From: Rhinopomastus cyanomelas
Lineage: Eukaryota > Chordata > Aves > Bucerotiformes > Rhinopomastidae
NCBI GenBank assembly: GCA_013400115.1
Contig: VXBP01005599.1
Coordinates: forward strand, 211,855 to 275,854
Direction of reading: 5' to 3'
DNA length: 64,000 bases
Part shown: positions 46,298 through 57,434 of the stretch, in pieces
How the letters are laid out: each line of letters begins with the position of its first letter
Position numbering within the stretch: the first letter of the stretch is position 1
Program-made: the position numbers and the translations under genes
Notes under the pieces: model-generated
The model's database searches: none
Seen by the model: the letters and a program-made list of their open reading frames with translations, nothing else
What the model was told of the DNA's origin: nothing

Positions 46298-47371
46298 CAA
46301 TTCAATGAGGTGGAAGAAGGTCCTGCTTTCCCTTCTGTAGGAAGGAAAATAAAGCAAAGCAGCGAATATAACTGTGCTGTTGCCTGTGTGCTAGATAGGG
46401 CACACAGCTGTGGCTTCTCCTGCTTTAGTACAGTGTATATAAAGGAGCTAAGAAGACTCAGAGCAGGACAGCAGTGGGGATGACCTGAGGCAGGGAATGA
46501 CTTCAGTGAGAAACATTATTAAGTGGGCTGGGACTTGGAAGTGACACGTGTGTAGCTATGAAATTTTGAGGACAGTGAAGGAGAATAAGGAACAATTATT
46601 CTGACCCAGCATCAAGTTGTGGGGGAGTCAGAGGGAACTGGCAAGCAGCAGTCGCAGAAGAGACCAGAGGAGATAGTTCTGCAGTGAGGGCATTGCTGAG
46701 CAGCGAAATACATGGCAACAGCATCTGGAGCACCGAAATCTGACTGCACAGCTCTGTCCAGGAGGAAAAATCCATTATGAACTATGAAACACAGGAATGC
46801 CATGTGTGACTGGGGACATCTTGAAGCCAAAGGTGGCTGGGAATGAGAGAATCCCCAATCCATGGGGAAATCCCATGGTGTGCTTGCCCTGCCCTTGTCT
46901 GCCTCTGCTGTAGACAGGCTGTGGAGTGAGACAGGTCTCTGGTCACACCTGATATCATATTATGTGCTTTCATGTCCACTTCTCAAAAAAACACCCGATG
47001 GTAATTAGCTCAGTTTTCAGGACACTAAACTTTAGAGAGTTATGTAACTATTAACTGCTTTATCTTCATGCTATTAGTGTCATTAGGTCTCTACTATGGG
47101 TTTAGCAGAACTCCAGTATGCCAGAGGGAGAAATAATTGCTGCGCATATGCCTGAAATCATCCATCCCACTAAGGGCTGTATTTCAGCTCACGAGCTGTG
47201 ATCACAGAAATTAACTTTCATTCCATTGCATTAGAAAGGCCACAGAATTAAGTTTTTGTAATTAACCTCCGAAGCAGGGGTGCATCCAAACCAAGGAGAC
47301 ATCCTTGTGTCTCCCAGGCTCATACACAGCCAGTGAGAGAGGAAGGTTATTAAACAACAGGGAATGGAGAT
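46298..47371. other. Unannotated 1.1-kb stretch
   Basis: No gene or repeat is recognised. Confidence 0.45.
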
Positions 47372-47840
47372 TACAGAGTCACGGAATCATGGAATCATCA
47401 AGGTTGGAGAAGACCTTCAAGATCATCAAGTCCAACCATCTGTCATACAACTCCCAACCACTAACCCATCTCCTGAAACACACTGTCTGCCCATTTGTTG
47501 AACCCATCCATGGAGGGTGCCTCCAATCCCTCCCTTGGCAGCCTGTTCCAAGGCTTCCTCACTCTTTCTGGGAAGAAGCTTTGCCTGTGATTCAATCTGA
47601 CACAATCTTGTCCTATCACTTGTCCCTAGGGAGAAGAGGTCAACACCTGCATCACTCCAACTTCCCTTCGGGTAGTTGTAGAGAACAGTGAGGTCGTCAC
47701 ATCAGTCTCATTTTCTCCAGACTAAACAACCTAATTTATCTCAGGCAGATCCCAGTTCCTCATAAGACCTGCCTTCCAGACCCCAACTAACTTCATTGCT
47801 CTTCAGACATGCCCCAGCATCTTAGAGTTCTTAATGTCCA
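47372..47840 (-). mobile_element. CR1 LINE fragment (local group D, inverted)
   Basis: Minus-strand CR1 starting with tail units (cggaatcatggaatcatcaa), then an inverted 3' UTR with 'caactcccaaccactaaccc' and the C-terminal ORF2 region through 'gtccctagggagaagaggtc' to about 47840. The same subfamily occurs at 52901-53264. Confidence 0.93.
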
Positions 47841-48499
47841 CTGGTCTCTGTTGCCTTGTGAAGGCAAGGGCTGCTCTGAGCCCTGTGGACTCTGAAGCCA
47901 CAGAAATGGGGAAAGGAAGCTCCCAGGACCTGAGTAAGGGTGAATCAAGCAGGCTCCCTCCCCACAGAGGTGGTCTGTGCACTACCGCAGCCCCTTTTGG
48001 TGTAAATACCTAGCTGAACCCATGGTCTCTGCTGCCCTGACAGAGCTGGCAGAGCTGGCATTAGTGTGTAGAGGGGGAAACAAGGAGCAGCCATTTAAAG
48101 GGAGAAAAGGAGAGGATTCACTGAGCAGCAATGAGAAAGTAATTGAACCAAGCTGAAATGTAATTGGAAAATAATAATGTAGGGCATTGTTTAACACATT
48201 TCATTGTCATCTGAATAGGAGCTGCTTTATGAGTTTGTGTTTATCCCCATCTCACGGCTTATGGTGCTGTCTATAGCACAGACAAAGGGCTGCTTCTGTG
48301 GCTTGGGACTGAAGCCAGAAACCGACTCTGCTCCCTCATCGTCCCTCCCACCTCTATGTCCATATGTAGTGCCAGGGCAGAGGTGGGAGGAGGAATCTGC
48401 TTTGTCCAGCAGTGTAGAAGGATGGTGGAACCATCCACAGCAGGAGGTGGCAACTGTTGGCCAGGATGATGATGCTGGGAGACCCCACTTGCTTACTCA
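47841..48499. other. Unannotated stretch, part AT-rich
   Basis: No gene is recognised. The part 48108-48215 is AT-rich, with two gtaattg words and attgttt and cattgtc words, and resembles conserved noncoding DNA. This is only an impression. Confidence 0.35.
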
Positions 48500-48724
48500 A
48501 TGTAAGTGAGGAGAAACTTCTTCATAGTGAGGATGACGGAGCACTGGAACAGGTGGCCCGGGAGGGTTGTGGAGTCTCTTTCTCTAGAGACATTTAAAAC
48601 CCACCTGGTTATGTTCCTGTGTGACTTCGTGTAGGTGATCCTGCTGTGGCAGGGGGATTGGACTAGATGATCTTTTGAGGTCCTTTCCAATCTCTAATGT
48701 TCTGTGATTCTGTTATTCTATGAC
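48500..48724 (+). mobile_element. CR1 LINE 3' end (local group C)
   Basis: Forward CR1 from the last ORF2 codons (R-N-F-F, H-W-N-R, V-V-E-S) through the 3' UTR ('tggcagggggattggactag') to a tail of ttctgtga, ttctgtta and ttctatga units. Confidence 0.94.
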
Positions 48725-49385
48725 TTTCATACCTTATTTACCCCCTCATTATTTGGGGATGCAGCAGGTCTATGTCACTTTGCTATTAATTTCTCTGGCT
48801 TTTACTGCCACAGCTCCCTTTGCCTACCCCTCTTTGTCCAGAGTCCCAGTTGGAACTGGCATCTCATTGGACTGCAACTCTCTTTGCCTTGGTCCAGCAT
48901 ACAAAATGCCATGCCTCAAATCGAGCTGGTGCTCTTGTCTCACAGATAACAAGCTGGCTGCAATCCTAGGAGCTCCTAAGCCTGTGTGCGAATGGGGCAG
49001 CCCACATTCACACAGTGCAAAAGGCAGCTCTGCAAACCTCAGTGCTATCCGAGTCCTCAGGCTGCTGTATTCAAGCACCCCCAGAGTGCATCATTTCTTT
49101 AGTACACAGAGGAGGAGAAAGCGCTTCTTTTTATTATCATTGTTGTGGAATCATTTGTGTCCTCAGTCACGTCCAGAGGACAGACTCCTTCCTGCCTCCA
49201 TGGCAGCTGCGAGAAGGCTGCAGAGGGAATCAGCACAGTGGGATGTTGAGGTAAGGTAGGAACCTGTATGTGCAGCTGGGATATATGAGACTCAAGTGTG
49301 TGGACAATTGCAGATACACGGTGGTCTTCTTCCCTGCAGTATGTGGTCAGTCAACACTGGTTTTTTCAAAACTTTGTGGTGTCAC
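48725..49385. other. Unannotated 0.7-kb stretch
   Basis: A plus frame of 179 codons (48720-49259) starts at the CR1 tail and has no domain, so I do not call a gene. Confidence 0.4.
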
Positions 49386-49605
49386 ACAGAATCACAGACT
49401 GTCAGGGACCTCTACAGATCACGTGGTCCAACCCCCCTGCCAGATCAGAATCCCCTAGATCAGGTCACACAGGGCTGCATCCAGGTGGTGTTTGAAAGTG
49501 TCCAGAGCAGGAGACTCTGCACCCTCTCTGGGCAGCCTGTGCCAGGGCTCTGTCACCTTCACAGTGGAAAAGTTTTTCCTTATGTTTATCTGGAACCTCC
49601 AGGCC
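49386..49605 (-). mobile_element. CR1 LINE 3' fragment, inverted
   Basis: Minus-strand CR1 from the tail (acagaatcacagactgtcag) through the 3' UTR ('cacgtggtccaacccccctg') to the inverted ORF2 end ('gctctgtcaccttcacagtg'). Confidence 0.92.
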
Positions 49606-52182
49606 CTTTGAGGAGATGATCCTTCCCCTGAGGTGTGGACAATCCCACACTGGCACCCCCCTGGAATGTCCAGCTTTCCCCTCCAGACAGGGAACAGAGA
49701 GGTTTCACTGTGCCCTGAAGAAAATGCTCCAGAAGCTGTCTGCCTAAAGCAAATTGGAAGAGCCCTCCTGCTGTGTTCAGTCTGCTGATTAAAGCAGCAG
49801 CTGATCTGATTGTCATTCCTAATAGATCAGTGCTGAGTTTGCCAAGGGTGCTGCTGAGCTCATTGTTAGCTTGGCTGGGTGTGATATGAATTTATCCTAA
49901 GCATTTGGGCTTTTTTTCTTACAGCTTGGAGCCCTCCTCAGAAAATAACTTCTTTCTAATTTTGTGCTCATTGAGGTTTCACACGGAAAAATCTGCCAAC
50001 CTGGCAAAAAGCCTTTGGTCATAGGTTGCTGAGGGATGCTGGAGTCAAACTGAACCAGACTCCATGAAATCAGAAAAAATTAAACCTGGGTCACACCAGA
50101 TCACACCCAGATAGCTTCCGTCAGACCAGTTTCAGCTAGACCAAGCCAGAGGCCTGTTTTGATTTGAGAAGACCAGACCAGACATATTTTGATTAATATT
50201 TAAGTGGAATAGAAAAGCCTGTTTGTGGGGAAAATGAAAGGTGTTTCCTCTCCTGCTTCCACTGATTTCAGGAGGATCCTTGCTCTGCTTCTTCAGGTCT
50301 TTCTCCTTTTTCTCAGGGACAGAGGTCCCTAGGGTCTGATAGCTGCTTGAAGAGCATGTCACAGCATTTCAAGGGAGACCACTTTTCTTTCTGTTGTAAA
50401 AGCCAAATAAAAGCAGAGGCTCATCCCTCCCACTGTTCACTGCCTTGGGCATCTCTGAACACATCACAGGAAATCATACCTGTAAACACCATATAGCACC
50501 AAGCATGACTTTTCTGATAGATGCTAATCCCAAGTTACCTCCTACCTGGAGGTGACACACAGCTCTGATCTAGACTAAGGGGTCAGGAAGCCATGTGCCT
50601 GTGTTATAGGATCACGGTCAGCAGCCCTGGCTCATGGCCTTGCTGCTGTCCCCACAATGAAGTATCCAACACCAGTCCTGAACAAGAGCAGTGACTGTTA
50701 AACAGAACAGCTCTTTGAAGACAGGATATTTTACAGCCTGTCATTATCCGTTTGAGGTCTCTCATGATTTTTTTTCCCCATAAGTACAAGGAAACAAACA
50801 AACAACACAGCAGAAATAATTTTCTGCAGTCTCAACAGTTAGGATAAAATCTTTAGCTCTAAACCCTCTCTTCTTCTGCACGTTTCAACTCGAGCTCATT
50901 ACTTTTCCCAGGCACTTGGTATGCAGCCTGCAGGTTCCACTGCATCAGCGAGATATAAAACATCCTTTTATGCTTTCCTTTTGTTTGAGGGCTGGTGACA
51001 GGACTTTTTGTTCGCTCAAAAGGTTTAGCCACATGAGGTTCATTTCTCATACCTGTCTCCTGTTGTCAGGGGACAGTGAGTCCTAGGCAATGCATTGGGC
51101 AGGGCTTCAGACAGGACCGTGGCATGGTCATGCTCAAGGAGGTGAGCTCCTGGGCTCTGATTTGGCCACAGCATAGTGTTGAACCAGTCCTGCCTTACCT
51201 CCTCTGCCTCTTGATGATAACAGAGAAGCTCCTTGCTTCCTGTGTGCTTTTTCTTGCCATACATGCTCTAGAAGAGCCCTGCTTGGGAAGAGGAGTAGCT
51301 TGAGTCTAGGAATGGGAGAGTTGCAAGGTGTTTGGTTTAACCAGCTGGTGCCTGTAAAATTCTTTGCAATTTTGTAAGAAATAAGCCTCTAGCAGACATG
51401 AGGTGATGCTATGTGAACTGTGTGCTCTCAGGATTCTACTCACAGAGCTGGTCCCAGTACCTGGCTTGTCTGACAGTTTGTAGTGCATTAGGAGCGATGA
51501 CATTCCAGACAGAAAGGTTGAATGTAGCCTCTGATGGTAATTTCTCATCGGTGGTGCCCCTTGTGTCCTTTTAGACCCCTCAGGAGCACAGGGTGACATT
51601 AAGGGAACCACATACTCCATTTCACAGCCTAAAGGATCCTGTGTTGATTGAACTCCAGCTGATGTTTCACCAACTCTGGACTTTAACATGCAGCAAAAAC
51701 CCTCCGGGCATGATCCACAACCATTTTATGGAGCTCTGAAGCAGAGTGTTCTGCAGCTAGGATAATAAAGGAGGGGATCTTTACTTTTTCAATTACTCTT
51801 GTTGGAACTTGTTATGAAATCCTTTGTGAAAGGCTTTAAAAGGTGCCTTTAAAATTAAATCAAATAGAGTGAGACCCAGTAGAGATAGAACTGGGAGAAG
51901 AATGTGGGGGGTGGAGAACCTCCAAATCAAAGGGAACTATTTCTGGAGGATGAAGAAGGCTGCCCACAGAACTGGATCTCTTTCCTCCTCTCAATTCACA
52001 AGGCATGTGGCAAGACTCAGATTTCCCTGCCTGAAGCTACACCCAGTGTGCCAGGTTAACATTTCATCATTGGTCTGGCTTGGTCTGGTTGATCCCAGTG
52101 CATAGTTGCTGCCCTCCAGCCACAAACAGCTTAGTGTAGACCATGAAGCCAACTGGGAAATGTGGCTCTTTTGTGAGGCCAA
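49606..52182. other. Unannotated 2.6-kb stretch
   Basis: No gene or young repeat is recognised. A short imprecise array of cacaccagatcaca and agaccag words occurs around 50085-50180 but is not a clean repeat. Confidence 0.45.
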
Positions 52183-52374
52183 ATGAATGAGGAATAAGTT
52201 CTTTAGCAAGATGGGGGTTGAAGACTGGAACAGCTTGCCCAGATTGGTGGTTGAGGCCCTTTGGAGATCTTCAAGGTGAGGCTGGACAAGGCTCTGGTCT
52301 AGCTGAGGCTGTCCTTGCTGACTGCAGGCCTTTGGAAGTCCCTTCCATCCAGGGACATGCTATGATTCTATAAA
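52183..52374 (+). mobile_element. CR1 LINE 3' fragment (local group E)
   Basis: Forward CR1 3' UTR ('ggttgaagactggaacagct', 'gctgtccttgctgactgcag', 'gaagtcccttccatcc') with a single worn attctat tail unit. Same type as 12895-13489. Confidence 0.88.
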
Positions 52375-52900
52375 TGTCCACTTGGGCGTACACCACCTAT
52401 GCAGCCAAGGGGTTCCCACTCACATCCAACCCAATCTGCTGGCAAGGCTCCCACTTAGTTCTTTGCTTTCTGTGGGAGATGGAAACAAACACTCTTTCCA
52501 ACACAAACACCCTTGTGACAGCTCTCTTTCTCCTCTCCAGCATAGTCCTGTGGCTTGTTTTCATTCCTACACAGCCACAATTACATACTGTCTGTGTCTG
52601 GCTTCACCAGTGATTTCAGAGTGAAGGAAGTTAAAAATGCAAAACACCTCCCTTCTCAGCACACAGTGTTTTGTAGGCATTCATAAACCCAGGGAGTCTT
52701 GAAACTATCAGTTCAAGAGGAAAATCCTTCACCTTGTTGAGCTGATACCACATCTTGCCTGTCTCCTGCTTGTGATTGCTCCATCCCTGCAAACCCTGAA
52801 ACCTGGGCAGCCTATCTTGCACCCCAGTCCCTGGCTGTGCTGCTCTCACGAGACAGGGACTGCTGTCCCAGTTTGTCTGATGGGCAGCCAGGGCTGGTGG
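52375..52900. other. Unannotated 0.5-kb stretch
   Basis: Nothing is recognised. Confidence 0.45.
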
Positions 52901-53264
52901 ATCATAGAATCATGGAATCATCAAGACTGGAAAAGACCTTGCTTCAAAATCATGAAGTCCAACCTACAACCCTACAACCCCCAACCGCTAACCCATTTCC
53001 TGAAACACCCAGTCTGCCTGTTTGTTGAACACCTCCAGCCACAGTGTCTCCAGTCCCTCCCTGAGCAGCCTGTTCCAAGGCCCCTCCACTCTTTCTGGGA
53101 AGAAGTTTTCCTAAGATCCAATCTGAACCTCCCCTGGCACAACCTGACCCCATTTCCTTTCGTCCTATGACTAGTCCTTAGGGAGAAGAGGCCAACCCCT
53201 GCCTCACTCCACCCTCCCTTCAGGTAGTTGTAGAAAGCAGTGAGGTCTCCCTTCAACCTCTTCC
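52901..53264 (-). mobile_element. CR1 LINE fragment (local group D, inverted)
   Basis: Minus-strand CR1 from tail units (atcatagaatcatggaatca) through the 3' UTR ('cccccaaccgctaaccc', 'gtttgttgaacacctcc') into the ORF2 C-terminus (inverted Y-N-Y-L-K-G-G). Same subfamily as 47372-47840. Confidence 0.94.
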
Positions 53265-53899
53265 AGTAGGCGAGGAAATTTGAAGGTAGGAGTGAGCATA
53301 CGAATCTGTGCTACATGTTGAAATCCTCTTCGGAGGGAAGAAACAGGAATTAGTCTGGAGCCAAAGCATGAGAGAGGTGGAGCCTACTTTGGCCTTGGGA
53401 GCAGGAGGGAGTGAGGGAGTGATGTTTGGGGGATCTCTATGCTCTGCCAGCAAAGCTGTCCACTGTGACATAGAGACCTCTCTGATCTTTCCAGCAGCAG
53501 CACAATGGCACATCTGTGACACTCCATCTGAAAAGAGAAGCTAGAAATCCTCCAGCCTGATTCTACTGTCCTTAAATCCAGCCCCATTGCTACACTAGAA
53601 CCACTCGTTTCAAACCCTCAGCTCCTATGTGCCTGCTCCAAAGTTTATCTGTGTGTTAACTGCTCAAGACAGAGTTTCCAAGGCTGGAAATATGCCTGGG
53701 GCTGTTTTAGTGTTTCATCTAAGTGGGTCATTCATTTCAGAGGGGAAGATCAGGGGGAACAAACCAAGTACCACTGCTCTGACCACACTGAACAAAATCC
53801 TGACATATGGATGGTTGGAAAGTGCAAGTTCACATATCTGAGAGGGGAATCAGTTTGCAAAATGCCTAACCAGGGCTGCCTCAGTGAAAAGCCATGCAT
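53265..53899. other. Unannotated 0.6-kb stretch
   Basis: Nothing is recognised. Confidence 0.45.
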
Positions 53900-53943
53900 C
53901 TTGGGTCCCTTCCAACCCCTAACATCCTATGATCCTATGATCT
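53900..53943 (+). mobile_element. Very short CR1 3' tail
   Basis: Only about 44 bases: 'gggtcccttccaacccctaa' followed by catcctatg and atcctatg units. It shares an identical 26-base end with the insert at 8122-8147. Confidence 0.75.
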
Positions 53944-54578
53944 TGGAAAACTCATCCACTTCTGTTTTAGGGAGCGGTTGCATCCAGGCCATGCTATCCT
54001 CTGAAGCACCTGAGTTTGCTCTGCCTTCCCCAGGCTCCAGCAGTCCGGTTTGGCAGCACTTCCAACATCTGCAGGGTGATTTCTGTGGGTGTAGCTGTTG
54101 CTGTGTACCATGGCGTATTTTTTAGTCCATTAAACATCCTGCTGCTCAAGGCTGTCTCCCCACGTCACTGTACTCTGTAGGTGTCTTCCCAGGGAGTGCA
54201 GGGGGGTAGGCAAGGCAGGAGGTGGCTCCCTCTCAGAGCCGCCTTGGCTGCTGCACACAGCAGCGGTGGAGAAGGACTACATCAGGGAAATGCAAAAAGC
54301 AGAAGGATGATCTCATGCTGCCCACACCGAGGGACCAGCTTGCTTTCATCCTCTGTCACTGAGTTCCTTGCTGTCAGGGAAAGGTCACACAAGGTAGGAT
54401 ATTCTCTGGGAGTAACCCCTTCCTCCTTTTCTGAGGAATGAGGCTGACTACCCCTGTACTACCAGGTGGATTCATGTTTTAAGCACGTTAAAATCTGATG
54501 TAAACCCTGACAAAACAGACTTTAAGATTTTTGCAAATCTAGTATCTCAAATTAATGATAATTCTTAATTATTTTGAT
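53944..54578. other. Unannotated 0.6-kb stretch
   Basis: Nothing is recognised. Confidence 0.45.
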
Positions 54579-55150
54579 GTCATCCTGGGGTGGATAACCT
54601 CAGAAGTCAGTGGTTACAAGATCAAGAGAGGTTCTTCTCCCCTTCTGCTCTGCCCTGGTGAGACCACATCTGGAATACTGTGTCTGGTTCTGGGCTGCTC
54701 AGTTTGAGAAGGACACAAAACTGCTTGAGAGAGTCCAGTGCAGAGTCACAAAGATTATGAAGGGAGTGGAACATCTACCTGATGAGGAAAGGCTGAAGGA
54801 GCTGGATCTGTTAAGCTTGGAGAAAGGAGACTGAGGGGTGACCTCATTAATGTTGATAAATATCTGAAGGGTGGGTGTCTTCTAGTGATAGGACAAAGGG
54901 GCAATGGGTGTAAGCTGGGACAGAGGAGGTTCCACATCAATAGAAGGAACTTCTTCTCAGTGACAGTGACAGAGCACTAGAAGGGGCTGCCCAGGGGAGT
55001 TGTGAAGTCTCCTTCTCTGGAGACGTTTAAAACCTGCCTGGACATGTTCCTGTGTGACTTGATCTAGGTGATCCTACTCTGATAAAGGGGTTGGACTAGA
55101 TGATCGTTCGAGGTCGCTTCCAATCCCTATGATTCTGTGATTCTGTGATA
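54579..55150 (+). mobile_element. CR1 LINE 3' fragment (local group C)
   Basis: Forward CR1 with ORF2 C-terminus: S-R-E-V-L-L-P-F-C-S-A-L-V-R-P-H-L-E-Y-C-V near 54612-54683, then E-E-R-L-K-E-L. A frameshift occurs near 54825 and the L-F-S block is partly deleted. The 3' UTR and a (ttctgtga)n tail follow. The tail is fresh, with identical units. Confidence 0.94.
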
Positions 55151-55294
55151 TCTGTCCCTCCATTTATAATGTTTGAAGACCATAAAACCAAAATATAAAG
55201 TACTGGTGAATGGTTTGTTCATATGTGTAGCCCTCAAGTGCTGTCATGAGCCGTCATTAGCATGATTTAGGACAGGCTTTGAGCTTGGGCTTTA
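55151..55294. other. Short spacer
   Basis: Nothing is recognised. Confidence 0.4.
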
Positions 55295-55786
55295 TCCAGT
55301 CTTGGGCACCTCAATACAAGGAGGGGCTGGAGTGAGTGCAGAGGTGGTGGAGCTGGCTCGTGAAGTTGATGAAAGGCCTGAAGAATAAGTCTTATGAGGA
55401 GCAATGGGAGGAGCTGGGACTCTTTAGTTTGAAGAAGAGGAGGCTGCGAGGAGATCTCATCACTTTCTACAACTACCTGAAAGAATGTTGTGGAGAGGTG
55501 AGTGCTGGTCTCTTCTTACAAGCAATTAATTATAGAACAAGAGGGAATGGGTTCAAACTGCAACAGGGGAGGGTTAGACTGGACATTAGGAAAACAGTTT
55601 TCAGAGAAAGAGTAGTAAGACGCTGGAACAGGCAGCCCTGTGAGGGGTTGGGTCACCATCCCTGGAGATGTTTGAAGATCATTTAGATGTGGTGTTGGGA
55701 GATCTGGTTTAGAGGTGAACTTTGTAGAGTAGGGTTGATGGTTGGACTTGATGATCCTACAGGTCTTTTCCAACCAGAGTGATTAT
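55295..55786 (+). mobile_element. CR1 LINE 3' fragment (local group G)
   Basis: Forward CR1 with a mostly open ORF2 C-terminus: E-E-L-G-L-F-S-L-K-K-R-R-L-R-G-D-L-I near 55408-55460, then N-Y-L-K-E-C-C-G-E-V and R-W-N-R-Q-P. The 3' UTR is 'gggttgatggttggacttga', then 'ggtcttttccaacc'. The normal tail units are replaced by a CT/GT microsatellite. Confidence 0.93.
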
Positions 55787-55816
55787 CTCTCTCTCTATGT
55801 GTGTGTGTATGTGTCC
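55787..55816. repeat. (CT)n(GT)n microsatellite at a CR1 end
   Basis: tctctctctctatgtgtgtgtgtatgtgt directly follows the CR1 3' UTR, so the tail has probably been overtaken by microsatellite growth. Confidence 0.88.
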
Positions 55817-56369
55817 TGTGGAAGACTGAATGAGCCAGACAGGCTGAGGCAAAGCTGAGGGAAGCAGAGCAATAGGAGTGCATGTGAGCAGAAGAAAAAG
55901 ACTACCTGTTTTCATGGTTCCTCAATCTTGAAACAGTCTTGAGCAGTCTCCCTTCTCCCTCTGAGGAGAGGAGACACGGAGGGGTGTTCATCACAGGGTG
56001 CTTGTGATAGAACCAGAAGGATGCTGTAGCGTACCAGTGTTTTGGTACCCAGCAATGGACTGGATGGGGCTAAATGGGCCATCTTCATCACAGCATCCTT
56101 TCCTGTAATTCGTTCCTTGAAAGAGAAGAGACAAAAAGCCTTCCTAGAGAAAATGTGAAGGATCTCCAAGTCCCTGCTTCTGGATGCTGCACCCTCTTTC
56201 CCTGGTGCTTCCCCCCTATCCAAGACACAGCTGGATCCATCTTCTCCCCTCTCCGAGTGAGGGGAGGAGACAGAGGAAGATGTACTGTCAGGGAGGGCCA
56301 GGCAACAGCAGCATGTTTGTAATCCTTGATAAATGCCATGGTGCAGGCAGCGTGAAATGAAGAAATATT
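55817..56369. other. Unannotated 0.55-kb stretch
   Basis: Nothing is recognised. Confidence 0.45.
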
Positions 56370-56570
56370 GCTTCTGGTAAATATTTATTTTATATCAGAA
56401 ATTAGCATACCAAATGTAATTAGAAACAACTTTATGCGTACATCCCCCCCGCTGGTTCTGTCAAATGACACCTTAGAATCGCTAGTCGTAAAGAATGTGG
56501 CCTAATTAGCAAGCAACCCAGCCTACTGTTGCTGCTTGATAATTACCCTACAATGAGCTGCTGAAATTAG
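56370..56570. other. AT-rich candidate conserved noncoding element
   Basis: Three TAATTA homeodomain-type cores lie within about 130 bases (56417, 56503, 56540), with further attagc words, in sequence that is neither CR1 nor simple repeat. This is typical of vertebrate regulatory noncoding elements, but conservation is untested. Confidence 0.35.
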
Positions 56571-56630
56571 GATTTGGTTCTCCTCCTCTGCCCTCCACCA
56601 GCCAAACCCAGCATTGCCCGGTTTTCACTG

Positions 56631-57326
56631 TCTGGAGAGCAGTGTAGGAGAAAGGGACCTGGAGGTCTCCAAGGCCATCAAGATGACCAGGAGCTAGCAA
56701 TGGGCCCTGTGGCCAAGAAGGCCAATGGCATCCTGGGGTGGATTAGAACCAGGGAGTGGTTAGTAGATTGAGAGAGGTTCTCCTCCCCCTCTACTCTGCC
56801 CTGATGAGACCACATCTGGAATATTGTGTCCAGTTCTGCCTCATCTATTCAAGAAGGACACACAACTGCTGGAGACAGTCCAGTGCAGAGCCACAAAGAT
56901 GATGAAGGGAGTGGAACATCTCCCTGATGAGGAAAGGCTGAGGGAGCTGGGTCTCTTCAGCTGGACAATAGACTGAGGGGTAACTCCAGTAATATTGATA
57001 AATATCGAAAGGGTGTGTGTCAGGAGGATGCAGCCAGGCTCTGCCCAGTAATATCCAATGATAGGACAAAGGGCAGTGGGGACAAGCTGGAGCAGAGATA
57101 TTCCACATAAACATCAGGAAAAACTACTTTACTGCGAGGGTGACAGAGCCCTGGCACAGGCTGCTTGCCGAGGTCGTAGCGTCTCCTGTTCTGGAGACTT
57201 TCCAAACATGCCTGGATACAGTCCTGTGTGACCTGATCTAGGGGATCCTGCTCTGGCAGGAGGATTGGACTGGATGATTTTTCAAGGTTTCTTCCATTCC
57301 CTAACTTTCTGTGATTATTTGATTCA
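56631..57326 (+). mobile_element. CR1 LINE 3' fragment (local group C)
   Basis: Forward CR1 of about 0.7 kb that starts, like the nested copy at 45524, at E-R-D-L-E-V. It encodes A-K-K-A-N-G-I-L-G-W-I-R, V-R-P-H-type sequence with damage, and E-E-R-L-R-E-L-G-L-F. Frameshifts and stops are scattered. It ends in a worn tail (ttctgtgattatttgattc). Confidence 0.93.
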
Positions 57327-57403
57327 TCCTCCCCACTTCCTCTGCACTTTTCTCCTGGTAAGGACCTGGGCATCTACATGCCAGAATCAGCCCTGAAATC
57401 CCT
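57327..57403. other. Short spacer
   Basis: Nothing is recognised. Confidence 0.4.
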
Positions 57404-57434
57404 CGCTGTGCTGTGCTGTGCTGTGCTGTGCTGG
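57404..57434. repeat. (GTGCT)n microsatellite
   Basis: About six perfect 5-base units (gctgt/gtgct register). Confidence 0.92.

Noticed and set aside
48720..49259. 179-codon plus-strand frame
   Set aside because: It begins at a CR1 tail and has no domain.
50085..50180. Short array of cacaccagatcaca and agaccag words as a direct repeat
   Set aside because: The units vary in length and sequence with no consistent period.
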